A stretch of 64,000 bases of DNA. Source: CBDDBU01 sp965226045. GTDB taxonomy: Bacteria; Pseudomonadota; Alphaproteobacteria; VGEJ01. Shown in pieces: positions 1 through 9,036 of this stretch. Each line of letters opens with the position of its first letter. Within the stretch, counting starts at the first letter, position 1. The stretch covers positions 196,174 through 260,173 of the forward strand of contig CBDDBU010000024.1 of assembly GCA_965226045.1 (NCBI GenBank), in the 5' to 3' direction. The position numbers and the translations under genes are program-made. A model generated the notes under the pieces. That model was given only the letters and a program-made list of their open reading frames with translations, had not been told where the DNA came from and made no database searches.

Positions 1-1
1 G

Positions 2-424
2 GTTGGACTTACCGCTTATGCCGATGCGCTGCCCCATACCCTTTCGGGCGGAATGCGGCAGCGTGCCGCGCTCGCGCGAACGTTGATGGAGGAGCGTCCC
101 ATCGTTTTGATGGACGAGCCGTTCTCTGCGCTCGATGCGCTGACGCGCCACCAGCTGCAAGACCTCGTCGCCGAGCTTTTCCGCGGCCGAACCATCATTT
201 TGGTGACGCACGATCCGATCGAGGCGCTGCGTCTCGGCCATGCGGTGCATATAATGGCAAACCAGCCGGCCCAGTTGGACGAACCGCTGATCGTGGGCGG
301 CGAACCGACCCGCGATCCGACCAGCCCGGAGATCGTCGCCCTGCAGCGCGAGCTGATGGCCAAGCTCGGCGTCGGTCGGTCGGCACGAATGCCGTACGCG
401 CCGCGCCTGGCGGCACACGGCTAG
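2..424 (+). CDS. ABC transporter ATP-binding protein, ThiZ/SsuB-like (5' partial)
   Basis: This is the C-terminal half of a nucleotide-binding subunit; its start lies before the window. Reading from base 2, the signature LSGGMRQR is followed by Walker B IVLMDEPFSALD and the H-loop TIILVTHDPIEAL, the pattern of nitrate/sulfonate/thiamine-precursor importers. The next two genes encode a permease and an NMT1/THI5-like binding protein, so it most likely energises uptake of a thiamine pyrimidine precursor. The stop is 5 bases before the permease start, indicating one operon. The family is clear; the substrate is inferred from the neighbours. Confidence 0.9.
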   Translation, partial: VGLTAYADALPHTLSGGMRQRAALARTLMEERPIVLMDEPFSALDALTRHQLQDLVAELFRGRTIILVTHDPIEALRLGHAVHIMANQPAQLDEPLIVGGEPTRDPTSPEIVALQRELMAKLGVGRSARMPYAPRLAAHG

Positions 425-429
425 CCATC

Positions 430-1227
430 GTGCGGACCCTTCGCATGGCGATCACGGTGCTCGGGTTGATCGGCCTCTGGCAGTTTGTCGTGATGGTCTC
501 CGAGGCGCCGCCCTATCTGCTGCCAGGACCCCTCGCGGTGCTTAGGGCGTGGATCGCATGGCGCGACATCATCCTCGGCCATGCCGGCGTGACCCTGGCG
601 GAAATCGTGATCGGGCTCGTCGCCGGAACCACGGTCGGCATCGCCAGCGCGACGATCATCGCGCAGGTTCGCCCAGTGGGACGTTGGTTGTTGCCGGTGT
701 TGGTGATTTCCCAGGCCATCCCAGTGTTCGCGATCGCCCCGCTGCTGGTGCTGTGGCTGGGGTATGGGATGGCGTCGAAGATCGCGATGGCGGCGCTGAT
801 CATTTACTTCCCGGTCACCGCGAGCTTCCTCGATGGATTGAGGCGCACCGATCCGGGCTGGCTCGATTTGGCGCGGACGATGACCGCGGGCGTCTCGGTC
901 CGCCGCTGGCGCGGCGCCTGGGCTGCGTTACGTCACGTGCGAATGCCCGCCGCGCTCCCGGCGCTGGGGTCGGGAGTTCGGGTCGCCGCCGCCGTTGCCC
1001 CGATCGGCGCGGTGGTTGGGGAATGGGTCGGCTCGAGCGCCGGGCTCGGATACCTGATGCTGCACGCCAACGCGCGGGTCCAGATCGACGTCATGTTCGC
1101 AGCGCTCATCACGCTCGCGGCCATCGCGGTGGCCCTCTACTTCGCCGTCGACTGGATAATGCGCCGTCTTCTGCCTTGGCAATCCGACACCCTGCCGGGC
1201 GATGAACTCAAGGGGGTCGCGCGATAG
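430..1227 (+). CDS. ABC transporter permease, ThiX-like
   Basis: This is a 265-residue integral membrane protein of the BPD_transp_1 family. It starts at a GTG 5 bases after the ATPase stop. Several hydrophobic segments are visible, for example near residues 5-25, 60-85, 90-120 and 185-245, and the cytoplasmic coupling loop lies around residue 150-170 (LARTMTAGVSVRRWRGAW region). Its length and position between an ATPase and a periplasmic binding protein fit the transmembrane subunit of a ThiXYZ-type importer. The substrate is not shown by the permease itself. Confidence 0.88.
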   Translation: MRTLRMAITVLGLIGLWQFVVMVSEAPPYLLPGPLAVLRAWIAWRDIILGHAGVTLAEIVIGLVAGTTVGIASATIIAQVRPVGRWLLPVLVISQAIPVFAIAPLLVLWLGYGMASKIAMAALIIYFPVTASFLDGLRRTDPGWLDLARTMTAGVSVRRWRGAWAALRHVRMPAALPALGSGVRVAAAVAPIGAVVGEWVGSSAGLGYLMLHANARVQIDVMFAALITLAAIAVALYFAVDWIMRRLLPWQSDTLPGDELKGVAR

Positions 1228-1241
1228 CACGGTTGAAATCA

Positions 1242-2207
1242 ATGAACCAACTACTCAAGACGATCTGGCGCGGACTGCTGCCCGTGGTCGTTGTGCTGGC
1301 CATGACGGTTGGCGGCGACGAGAGTCGCGCGGCCGATAAGCTGACGCTGTTGCTCGACTGGTTCGTCAATCCCGACCACGCGCCGCTGTTCGTCGCCGCC
1401 GAGCGCGGCTATTTCGCCGACGCCGGCCTTGAGGTCGAGATGATCGCGCCCGCCAACCCTAACGATCCGCCCAAGCTGGTCGCCGCCGGCAAGGCCGACC
1501 TCGCGGTGTCCTATCAGCCGCAGCTTCATCTGCAGGTCGCCCAGGGACTGCCGCTGCGGCGCATCGCCACGCTGATCGCGACGCCGCTGAACAGCCTGGT
1601 TGTTCTCGCCGACGGACCTGTCAAGTCGATCGCCGACCTCAAGGGGCGCAAGATCGGCTTTTCCGTGGGCGGTTTCGAGGACGCGCTTCTCAAGGCGGTG
1701 CTCGCGCGCCATGACCTCACCCTCGACGACGTGACGCTGGTCAACGTCAATTTCTCGCTGTTGCCGTCCCTCCTCAGCGGTCAGGTCGACGCGGTGATCG
1801 GCGCCTACCGTAATTTCGAGCTCAACCAGCTCGACTTGTTAGGACGTCCGGGGCGCGCGTTCTATCTTGAGGAGGAGGGGGTTCCGGCGTACGACGAGCT
1901 GATCGTCGTGGCCCACGCCGCGCGGCTCGACGATCCGCGATTGGCGCGCTTTCTCGATGCGATCGAGCGCGGGGTTCAGTTCCTCGTCAATCACCCGGCG
2001 GAGAGTTGGGAGCTGTTCGTGCGCGGCCGTCAGGAACTCGACGATGAGTTGAACCGGCGCGCCTGGCGCGACACGTTGCCGCGTTTCGCGCTGCGTCCCG
2101 GCGCTCTCGACGTCAGGCGCTACCGGCGCTTCGCCCAGTTCCTCGCGAACCAGGGCCTAATCCCACGGGCGCTGCCGGTCGAGGACTACGCCGTCCAGCT
2201 GCCGTGA
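1242..2207 (+). CDS. ABC transporter substrate-binding protein, NMT1/THI5-like (ThiY-type)
   Basis: A periplasmic binding protein of about 321 residues. The ATG at 1242 gives a typical secretory signal (MNQLLKTIW then a hydrophobic stretch, cleavage probably after SRA); an in-frame TTG at 1233 is an alternative. The mature N-terminus LTLLLDWFVNPDHAPLFVA is characteristic of the NMT1/THI5 family that binds N-formyl-aminopyrimidine (HMP precursor). The gene follows the permease by about 15 bases and completes the thiXYZ-like operon. No obvious thiamine riboswitch can be assessed because the operon start is outside the window. Confidence 0.88.
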   Translation: MNQLLKTIWRGLLPVVVVLAMTVGGDESRAADKLTLLLDWFVNPDHAPLFVAAERGYFADAGLEVEMIAPANPNDPPKLVAAGKADLAVSYQPQLHLQVAQGLPLRRIATLIATPLNSLVVLADGPVKSIADLKGRKIGFSVGGFEDALLKAVLARHDLTLDDVTLVNVNFSLLPSLLSGQVDAVIGAYRNFELNQLDLLGRPGRAFYLEEEGVPAYDELIVVAHAARLDDPRLARFLDAIERGVQFLVNHPAESWELFVRGRQELDDELNRRAWRDTLPRFALRPGALDVRRYRRFAQFLANQGLIPRALPVEDYAVQLP

Positions 2208-2293
2208 GACTCGCTCGCCGTCAGCGCACCGCGCCCGGCGCGAAGACCTATTCCTCATATCGCGCGAGTTGGCACAGCTCTTGATACATCGCG

Positions 2294-3679
2294 TGTCAAT
2301 GACACGTAAAGATGTCCGGATTAGGTAGCACATTAAATGTCCGCTGCTGTTGTTGGGCCTGTGGGGAAGTGGGAAGGCGCGGAGCGGCTTGCCACTTCCC
2401 CACAGGCTTGGTCGCCGAGCGGATTTAGGCGGCCCGTAAGCTTGACTTGTCGGTTTCGAGGTTGCCCTCCTGATCGTAGCGTCCGAGGCATCTGGGGCCG
2501 TGGAAGACAGCGAGCGTGCCGTCGGGATATTCATGGACGCGGACGCTGGCCTTGACGAAGTGCCGGCGGTGGGACTGTTCGGGGATCTGCAGGAGCAGCC
2601 CGTGATAGCGCACGGTGTTGTCGTTCTGGACCTGACGGGCTTCCTGGATTGAAAGGATGTCGGTGAGCTCGGGCCCGAGGTAGGCGACGAAGGCGGAGCC
2701 TGGCTCGGCTGCCGGCACGGCGAATTGGGCGTTGAAGGCCAGCAGGAAGACCTCGCGGATGTAGCGGTTGGCCGCCTCGATGTCGCTGATCCCGGCCAGT
2801 CTGAGCTCTTGCGGCAGACGGTTCTGGAGCGTGCCGAAGAGCCGCTCGACCCGCCCCCGGGCCTGTGGCGAATAGGAGGGGATGTGCTCGATGCCGAGCT
2901 GCGAGAGCGCCCGCCCGACCTGCGTCGGCCGCTCCTTGTCGACCTTACCGCCGGCCTTCGGCGTCACGAAGTAATGGCTCCCCCGGTCGGTGTAGAAGCT
3001 GCAGAACAGACCCTTCGCCTCGATCGTCTCCTGGAGCCCCCGGAAGCTCGAGTGCGTGCTTTCCTCCTCCACCAGAAAAGCCGAATAGACCTCGCTCGTG
3101 GCATCGTCCATGCTCGCCACCAGGTCCAGCTCTCGGTCCAACGCCGCAAGCCAGCGGAAGGGCGAGGCGTCCTGGAACACCAGCATGCCGGGAAGCGGCC
3201 GCCTGGGCCGCCGCCGGCGGTGCACCCCGCGGCGCTTCGCCGGCTTCACCAGACCCGCCCGCTGAAGCTGAAGCTTGGTCCAGGTGTAGCCGTAGGCGAA
3301 GCCATGATCGCACACCAGGTGCTCGTGAAAGTGCTTCGTCGTGAAGTCCCAATAGCGCGTCCGGTACTGCTCCAGCAGCCACTCAATCTGGTCCACTGGC
3401 GCCCGCCGACCAGAGGCTCGGCCGCGGCGCCGGTCGATCAGGCCCTCCGCCCCCTCAGCCTCGTAACGATCCCGAAGCCGGCGAAAGTGACGTTCGCTCA
3501 TCCCCAACACCTCCGCCGCCTCCAAACAACTCAACCGGCCACTGCCATACCGACCAAGCGCCTCGACAATCCGAGCCACTCTGACCTCCGGTAGCATCCG
3601 ACCTCCCCGGTTTCAAATCGTTCCAAAAACCGGACAGATCGTCTGCTACCTAACCCGGACATATCATCTGCTACTGACA
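2294..3679. mobile_element. ISNCY-type insertion sequence
   Basis: The ends form imperfect inverted repeats. Left, from 2294: TGTCA, then ATGTCCGG.TTAGGTAGCA, then ATGTCCG. Right, read on the minus strand from 3679: TGTCA, ATGTCCGG.TTAGGTAGCA, CTGTCCG, with nearly the same spacing. A single transposase gene fills the inside. The element lies between the thiY-like gene and an IS3-family remnant. No target duplication could be defined with confidence. Confidence 0.8.
2425..3597 (-). CDS. ISNCY-family transposase
   Basis: A 390-residue transposase. Residues 1-60 form a helix-turn-helix (LSCLEAAEVLGMSERHFRRL). A basic linker follows (RRGVHRRRRPRRPL near 125-137). An rve/DDE-type core has aspartates in VFQDASPFRW and FYTDRGSHY, and a glutamate in ARGRVERLFGTLQ. 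It is intact from start to stop, with terminal inverted repeats on both sides, so the element may be active. Family assignment is from remembered similarity to ISNCY transposases; an IS481-like group would be the alternative. Confidence 0.85.
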   Translation of the reverse strand: MLPEVRVARIVEALGRYGSGRLSCLEAAEVLGMSERHFRRLRDRYEAEGAEGLIDRRRGRASGRRAPVDQIEWLLEQYRTRYWDFTTKHFHEHLVCDHGFAYGYTWTKLQLQRAGLVKPAKRRGVHRRRRPRRPLPGMLVFQDASPFRWLAALDRELDLVASMDDATSEVYSAFLVEEESTHSSFRGLQETIEAKGLFCSFYTDRGSHYFVTPKAGGKVDKERPTQVGRALSQLGIEHIPSYSPQARGRVERLFGTLQNRLPQELRLAGISDIEAANRYIREVFLLAFNAQFAVPAAEPGSAFVAYLGPELTDILSIQEARQVQNDNTVRYHGLLLQIPEQSHRRHFVKASVRVHEYPDGTLAVFHGPRCLGRYDQEGNLETDKSSLRAA

Positions 3680-3692
3680 ACGGCCCCATCGA

Positions 3693-4018
3693 GTGCTTGA
3701 CAAACATAAGAGCGTCCGGGGAAGCCAGTACTGCTCAGACGCATACCAGGCGCGCCTCGGTGAACTCGGTTTCCTCGCCTCAATGAGCGGTAAGGGAAAT
3801 TGCTATGATAACGCCGTCGTCGAGACCTTCTTCAAAACCATCAAGTCAGAACTGATCTGGAGGACTGTGTTCATGTCAAGAAGCCAAGCTGCTGGGATTC
3901 AGCTGAAACTGCCATAGCCCGATACATCGATGGGTTCTATAATCCAGTCCGTCGGCACTCGACGCTGGACTTCACAAGCCCCGTCAAATTCGAGGCAGAA
4001 GCAATGCAAACGGTGTAG
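3693..4018 (+). pseudogene. IS3-family transposase OrfB, C-terminal remnant
   Basis: Only the end of an IS3 OrfB is left: RGSQYCSDAYQARLGELGF, then GNCYDNAVVETFFKTIKSEL with the catalytic glutamate. A frameshift near 3890-3914 moves the remainder (IARYIDGFYNPVRRHSTLDF, ending at 4018) to another frame. The upstream part is absent; the ISNCY element ends at 3679. The right end of the remnant probably lies near 4047 (CCTGGATGGGTCCA). The fragment cannot be functional. Confidence 0.85.
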
Positions 4019-4049
4019 GGCGCCTCCACTTTTCCTGGATGGGTCCACT

Positions 4050-5447
4050 TCGGCGCGCGACCAGTGTGTGCGCGTCAGGTGGGACGACGGCCGGGTGAGC
4101 GAGTTCCATTGCCTGAGGCTGCGCGACAGCAGTCCTTGCGACGCCTGTCGGCACCCGCACACGCGCAAGTGAACTTTCGATCTGTCGACGGTGCCCGCTG
4201 GTCTGGGCGCCGCCTCGGTCGGGCTGGCGGGATCGGGCGCGCTCGAAGTCACTTGGGCCGGCGACGAGCATCCGAGCCGTTACGACCCCGCCTGGTTGCG
4301 GATCAACGACTACTCGGCGAAATCACGGCGCGGGGATAGCGAGTCGCCAGTTCTCTGGGACGCCGCGCTCGCCGAGGTCCCGAGCGTGTTGCACGATGAG
4401 GTGATGGCCAGCGACGCCGGGCTGCTCGCGTGGCTCGGCATGCTACGCGATCTCGGCATCGCCCTGATGCGCGAGGTGCCGGGCCGGCCGTTGCAAGTGC
4501 TCGAAGTCGCTTGCCGCATCACCTATCCGCAGCCGACCAACTTCGGCACCCACTTCGATGTCGTTGCCACGGCCGCGCCCAACAGCAACGCCTACACCGC
4601 ACTGCACATCAAGTGCCACACCGACCTGCCGAACCGGGCCACGCCGCCCGGCTATCAGTTCCTGCACTGCCTGGAGAATCAGGCGAGGGGCGGCGAGTCG
4701 CTATTCGTCGATGGCTTCATGATCGTCGAGACTCTGCGCCGGGCCAACCCCGACGCCTTCGAGCTGCTCGCGCGCCAGCCGCTGCCCTTTCGCTTCCACG
4801 ATGAGCGTTCGGACATTCGCTTCCGGGCGCCGGCGATCGAGCTGGACGAGCGAGGCGATGTCGTTCGCGTGCGCTTTAACGTGGGGATTCTTGGTGTGCT
4901 CGATCTGCCGGGGGAGACGATGGACGAGGTCTACTGGGCCTACCACGCTTTGGCGGGTCTCATGCGTGAGCCGCGTTTCGAGCTGCGGCTCCGCCTGGCG
5001 CCGGGCGATCTCGTGGGCTTCGACAATCATCGCGTGCTGCACGGCCGAATCGCTTTCGACTCCGACAGCGGCCGCCGCCATCTGCAGGGCTGCGATGTCG
5101 ATCGCGACGACCTGCGCAGCCGCCTGCGCATGCTGGAGCAGACAGCCCCGGACGGCGCTGTGTCGTACGGGCGCGCTCGCGGCTTCAGGCTGCTTCGCCG
5201 ATCTTTATCGGTTTGCCAGCACGCCGTCGAGCCAATCGGGGTCCATTTCCGGCACCGACGACAGCAGCAGCTCGGTGTATTCATGATGCGGCGGGCTGAG
5301 GACCTCTGCCTTGGGGCCCTGAACGACGATCTTGCCCTGGAGCATGACGACGATCTCGTCGGCTATGGCCTTGACCGTGGCGAGATCGTGCGTGATGAAC
5401 ATGTAGGTGACGTTGAGTTCATCCTGCAGGCGTTGCAGCAGCTTTAG
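4050..5447 (+). pseudogene. Gamma-butyrobetaine hydroxylase-like dioxygenase, interrupted by in-frame TGA
   Basis: Translation shows a GBBH-like N-terminal zinc domain (RVRWDDGRVSEFHCLRLRD, then CDACRHPHTRK), an in-frame TGA at 4170-4172, and the same frame continuing TFDLSTVPAGLG into a TauD/GBBH catalytic domain. The Fe(II) ligands are present: CHTDLP, and the distal histidine in DNHRVLHGR. The 2-oxoglutarate family as a whole makes carnitine from gamma-butyrobetaine, but many relatives act on other substrates. The 5' end is cut by the IS3 remnant, so no proper start remains. A GTG at 4191 could start only the catalytic part. The frame runs on to 5447, overlapping the end of the convergent ABC gene by over 240 bases, so the natural stop is probably lost too. 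Confidence 0.8.
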
Positions 5448-6845
5448 AATTTCCTCGGCAACCAACTGGTCGAGGGCCGAGGTTACCTCGTCGCACAGGA
5501 TAAGCTCTGGCTCGGCGGCCAACGCACGCGCGATACAGATGCGCTGCTTCTGACCGCCGGATAGCTCGCCCGGGTAGCGGTCGATGAAATCGCCGGGTTC
5601 GAGCTCGATCGTCGTCAACAGCTCTCTCAGCCGCTGCTCGCGCACATCTCCCTTGAGCCCGAGATAGAATTCGAGCGGCCGGCCGATGATCTCGCGAATT
5701 CGCTGGCGCGGGTTCAGCGCGGTATCGGGCATCTGATAGATCATCTGCATCCGCCGCAGCTGTTCGCGGCTGCGCTGGGACAACGCCGGCGGCAGTACCT
5801 CATTGCCGTAGAGGACGCGGCCTTCGGTCGGCGGCAACAGGCCGGTGATGGCGCGGGCGAGCGTGCTCTTGCCGCTGCCCGATTCGCCAACGATCGCCAC
5901 CGTCCGCGCCTTGTGGATTTCGAGCGTGATGTCTTGGAGCACCGGGGCCCCGCCAGTGCCGTCGTAACTCGCCGAGACGTGCTCCACCGTCAGCAGTGGT
6001 CGTTGATCCTCGGCCTTCTCCGACGCCTCCTTGCTGAAGCCGCGCACCGCGATCAGCCGGCGTGTGTAGTCTTCCTTGGGGTTGGCGAGGAGCTCGCGAC
6101 CGTTACCTTCCTCGACCAGGTGGCCATGTCGCAGCACCATGATGCGGTCGGCCATTTGCGCCACCACGGCGAGGTCGTGGGTGATGTAGATGGCCGCGGT
6201 TCCGAACCGCTTGACGACATCCCTGATCGCGGCCAGAACCTCGATCTGGGTGGTCACATCGAGCGCGGTGGTCGGCTCGTCGAAGACGATGAGGTCGGGC
6301 CGGCACGACATCGCCATGGCGGTCATCGCGCGCTGGAGTTGCCCGCCGGAAACCTGGTGTGGGTAGCGAAACCCGATGCTGTCGGGGTCCGGCAGCCGCA
6401 GCCGGCGGTACAGTTCGATCGCGTCTTCCTCCGCTTCCGCCCGCTTCTTGATGCCGTGCTGTACGGGGGTCTCGGTATATTGGTCGATCAGCTTGTGGGC
6501 GGGGTTGAAGGCCGCGGCGGCGCTTTGCGCGACGTAGGCGATGCGCGAGCCGCGCAACCTGCGCTTTTCGTCCTCGGAAGCGCCCCGAAGGTCGATGCCG
6601 TCGAACAGAATCGTGCCGCCCGAGATCCGACAGCCGGGCCGCGCGAAGCCCATGCTGGCGATGCCGATGGTCGATTTGCCAGCGCCGGATTCGCCAATCA
6701 GCCCCAGCACCTCGCCGCGCCGCAGCTCGACATCGACGCCATGGACGATTTCCTGCCATTGATCGTCCGCCTGGCCCTCGATCTTGAGGTCCCGCATCTC
6801 AAGCAGGAACTCGTCGCCGCCACCCTTTTCTGTCTCATCAGTCAT
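5205..6845 (-). CDS. Dipeptide/oligopeptide ABC transporter, fused dual ATP-binding protein (DppD-DppF type)
   Basis: A 546-residue protein with two complete nucleotide-binding domains. Domain 1 has Walker A GESGAGKSTIG, signature VSGGQLQRA and Walker B LIVFDEPTTALD. Domain 2 has GESGSGKSTLA, LSGGQKQRICIARAL and LILCDEVTSALD. Each domain shows the oligopeptide-type C-terminal extension. It is the last gene of a minus-strand operon of binding protein, two permeases and ATPase; its start overlaps the end of the upstream permease by 8 bases. It should drive import of short peptides or a related solute such as glutathione or nickel-peptide. Confidence 0.93.
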   Translation of the reverse strand: MTDETEKGGGDEFLLEMRDLKIEGQADDQWQEIVHGVDVELRRGEVLGLIGESGAGKSTIGIASMGFARPGCRISGGTILFDGIDLRGASEDEKRRLRGSRIAYVAQSAAAAFNPAHKLIDQYTETPVQHGIKKRAEAEEDAIELYRRLRLPDPDSIGFRYPHQVSGGQLQRAMTAMAMSCRPDLIVFDEPTTALDVTTQIEVLAAIRDVVKRFGTAAIYITHDLAVVAQMADRIMVLRHGHLVEEGNGRELLANPKEDYTRRLIAVRGFSKEASEKAEDQRPLLTVEHVSASYDGTGGAPVLQDITLEIHKARTVAIVGESGSGKSTLARAITGLLPPTEGRVLYGNEVLPPALSQRSREQLRRMQMIYQMPDTALNPRQRIREIIGRPLEFYLGLKGDVREQRLRELLTTIELEPGDFIDRYPGELSGGQKQRICIARALAAEPELILCDEVTSALDQLVAEEILKLLQRLQDELNVTYMFITHDLATVKAIADEIVVMLQGKIVVQGPKAEVLSPPHHEYTELLLSSVPEMDPDWLDGVLANR

Positions 6846-8010
6846 CGCGCAACCCGCTGGTTATGTTGAGGAACCAGTCGACCACGAAGTTGACGCCGAC
6901 CGTCAGTAGGGCGATGGCGGCGGCCGGCAGCAGAGGCGTAATGTCGCCGTAGGTGATCAGCGTCGCGTTGTCGCGCACCATGCTGCCCCAATCGGCGGTC
7001 GGCGGCTGAATGCCGAGACCGAGGAAACTCAGCGCGCTCAGGAACAAGAACACGAAGCAGAAGCGGAGCCCGAACTCCGCCACCAGCGGCGCCATCGAGT
7101 TGGGCAGCACTTCGCGGCGTATGATCCACCACAGGCCTTCGCCGCGCAGGCGCGCGACCTCGACGTAATCCATGACCACGACGTTCATCGCCACCGCCCG
7201 CGCCAAGCGGAAAACCCTCGTCGAATCCAATATGCCGATAACCAGGATCAGCGCTGGGATCGAGGTGCCGACGATCGTCAGGATCAACAACGCGAAGATC
7301 AGCGCCGGGATCGCCATCAGTACGTCGACGAGGCGGCCCAATGCCTGATCGATCCAGCCGCCGACCGCCGCCGCCAGGAACCCGCCGAGCGCGCCGACGA
7401 AAAAGGCGAGCAGCGTGGTAATGAAGGCGATGCCGATCGTGTTGCGCGCGCCGTGGATCAGGCGCGTGAAGGTGTCGCGCCCGAGGTTGTCGGTGCCGAG
7501 CAGGAACTCGGCGCTCCATTCCTCGTATGGGGAACCCACCACCTCGGTTTCGCCGTGCGGCGCGATAATCGGCGCGGTCACGGCGATGATCACGTAGAGC
7601 AGGATCACCACCAACCCAAACTGGGCCGACAGCGGCGCCTGGCTCAACTCGCGCCAGAACCGGACGGCCAGGAAGGCGCACAGCTGGACCAGAACGAGGC
7701 CGAAGAACGTGGCCCAGGGCCAGGCGCTGAAGGTGCCCCAGAACAGGACGGCGATGAGCACGTATTCGAGCGTCAGCGCGACGATCACCATATCGTCCGC
7801 CGTCGATCGTTTCAGGCCACTCCAGAGGCGCAGCACCACCACCGTGTAGCCATGGATCAGCAAGAACCCGAAGGCGGCGTCCCACGTGGCGTCGCGGACG
7901 TTCTGCAGGAACAGGACGAGCACGAAAAAGTGCACCGCCGTCACGGCGAGCCGACTGGGCCAAGGCGATGGCGTGGTGGGGAACGTTGTCTCGATGGTCG
8001 CCGTCGTCAT
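6838..8010 (-). CDS. Peptide ABC transporter permease, DppC-like
   Basis: A 390-residue permease. The N-terminal part (about 1-150) holds additional hydrophobic segments. The core from about residue 185 has the BPD_transp_1 fold, with the sequence EEWSAEFLLGTDNLGRDTF that marks DppC/OppC proteins and the coupling-loop segment VEVARLRGEGLWWI. It is longer than the usual 280-300 residues because of the extra N-terminal membrane region. It lies 16 bases downstream of the DppB-like gene and overlaps the ATPase start. Confidence 0.92.
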   Translation of the reverse strand: MTTATIETTFPTTPSPWPSRLAVTAVHFFVLVLFLQNVRDATWDAAFGFLLIHGYTVVVLRLWSGLKRSTADDMVIVALTLEYVLIAVLFWGTFSAWPWATFFGLVLVQLCAFLAVRFWRELSQAPLSAQFGLVVILLYVIIAVTAPIIAPHGETEVVGSPYEEWSAEFLLGTDNLGRDTFTRLIHGARNTIGIAFITTLLAFFVGALGGFLAAAVGGWIDQALGRLVDVLMAIPALIFALLILTIVGTSIPALILVIGILDSTRVFRLARAVAMNVVVMDYVEVARLRGEGLWWIIRREVLPNSMAPLVAEFGLRFCFVFLFLSALSFLGLGIQPPTADWGSMVRDNATLITYGDITPLLPAAAIALLTVGVNFVVDWFLNITSGLRDD

Positions 8011-8026
8011 CTCCCGTCCCGCCCCC

Positions 8027-8983
8027 TCATCGCGGGTGCATGAGCCGCGGGTTGGTCATGATCGACAGAACATCGGCGGTGAGGTTCAGCAGGATATAGG
8101 CCGCCGCGAAGATCAAGGCGCTCGCCTGGACCACCGGAATGTCGCGCTTGGACACCGAATCCACGAGCAATTGCCCGAGGCCGGGATAGACGAACACCAC
8201 CTCGACGATGACGACGCCCACCACCAGGTAAGCGAGGTTGATGGCGATGACGTTGATGATCGGCGCCAGCGCGTTCGGCAGTGCGTGGCGGACGATGATG
8301 TGCGAGCGGCGCAAGCCCTTGAGGTTGGCCATTTCGATATAGGCGCTGGCCAGGAGATTGACGATCGCCGCCCGCGTCATGCGCATCATGTGGGCGATCA
8401 CCACGAGGGTCAGGGTCAGGGCCGGCAGCGCACTGCGGTACACGATGTCCCAGAAGCCCAGCTCGTCATTGATGTTCGAGATACTGGGGAACACTCCCGT
8501 CTCGACCGCGAGGAAGAGAATCAGGATGTAGGCGATGAAGAACTCCGGGAAGGAGATCGAGCTCAACGTCACGATGTTGACGGTGCGATCGAAGATGCTG
8601 TTGCGGTAGAGCGCCGCTAGAACGCCGAGCGTCACGGCCAGGGGCACCGATATGACCGCGGCAAGCAGTGCCAGCGACAGGGTATTCGCCAATCGTCCGC
8701 TGATGAGCTCGGAAATCTCCCGCTGGTTGGCGAGCGACCTCCCCAGGTCGCCCTGCAGCATGCTGAAGAGCCACTCGATGTAGCGCTCGTGCGGCGGCAG
8801 ATCGAGCCTGAGCTCGCGCCGGAACGCCTCGACCGTCTCGGGCGTCGCGGACGCGCCTAGGATTGTCTCGGCGAGGTCGCCGGGCAAGAGCTCGACGCCT
8901 AGGAAAATGATGAGCGAAACAACGAACAGGGTGACGAGGCCCAGTGCGAGACGCTGCGCCACCATGATCGCCAGCTTGTTCAC
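8027..8983 (-). CDS. Peptide ABC transporter permease, DppB-like
   Basis: A 318-residue inner-membrane permease with the DppB hallmarks: a first helix followed by LGVELLPGDLAETILG, a periplasmic loop rich in charged residues, and the coupling sequence IEMANLKGLRRSHIIVRHAL. About six transmembrane segments can be seen. The start ATG at 8983 is about 50 bases after the binding-protein stop. Together with the DppC-like partner it forms the translocation channel of this transporter. Confidence 0.92.
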   Translation of the reverse strand: MNKLAIMVAQRLALGLVTLFVVSLIIFLGVELLPGDLAETILGASATPETVEAFRRELRLDLPPHERYIEWLFSMLQGDLGRSLANQREISELISGRLANTLSLALLAAVISVPLAVTLGVLAALYRNSIFDRTVNIVTLSSISFPEFFIAYILILFLAVETGVFPSISNINDELGFWDIVYRSALPALTLTLVVIAHMMRMTRAAIVNLLASAYIEMANLKGLRRSHIIVRHALPNALAPIINVIAINLAYLVVGVVIVEVVFVYPGLGQLLVDSVSKRDIPVVQASALIFAAAYILLNLTADVLSIMTNPRLMHPR

Positions 8984-9036
8984 CGGTGCGTGTCGCTGGC
9001 GTCCGGCCTACGATCCGTTTCCCTGGGGCGCGGGTC

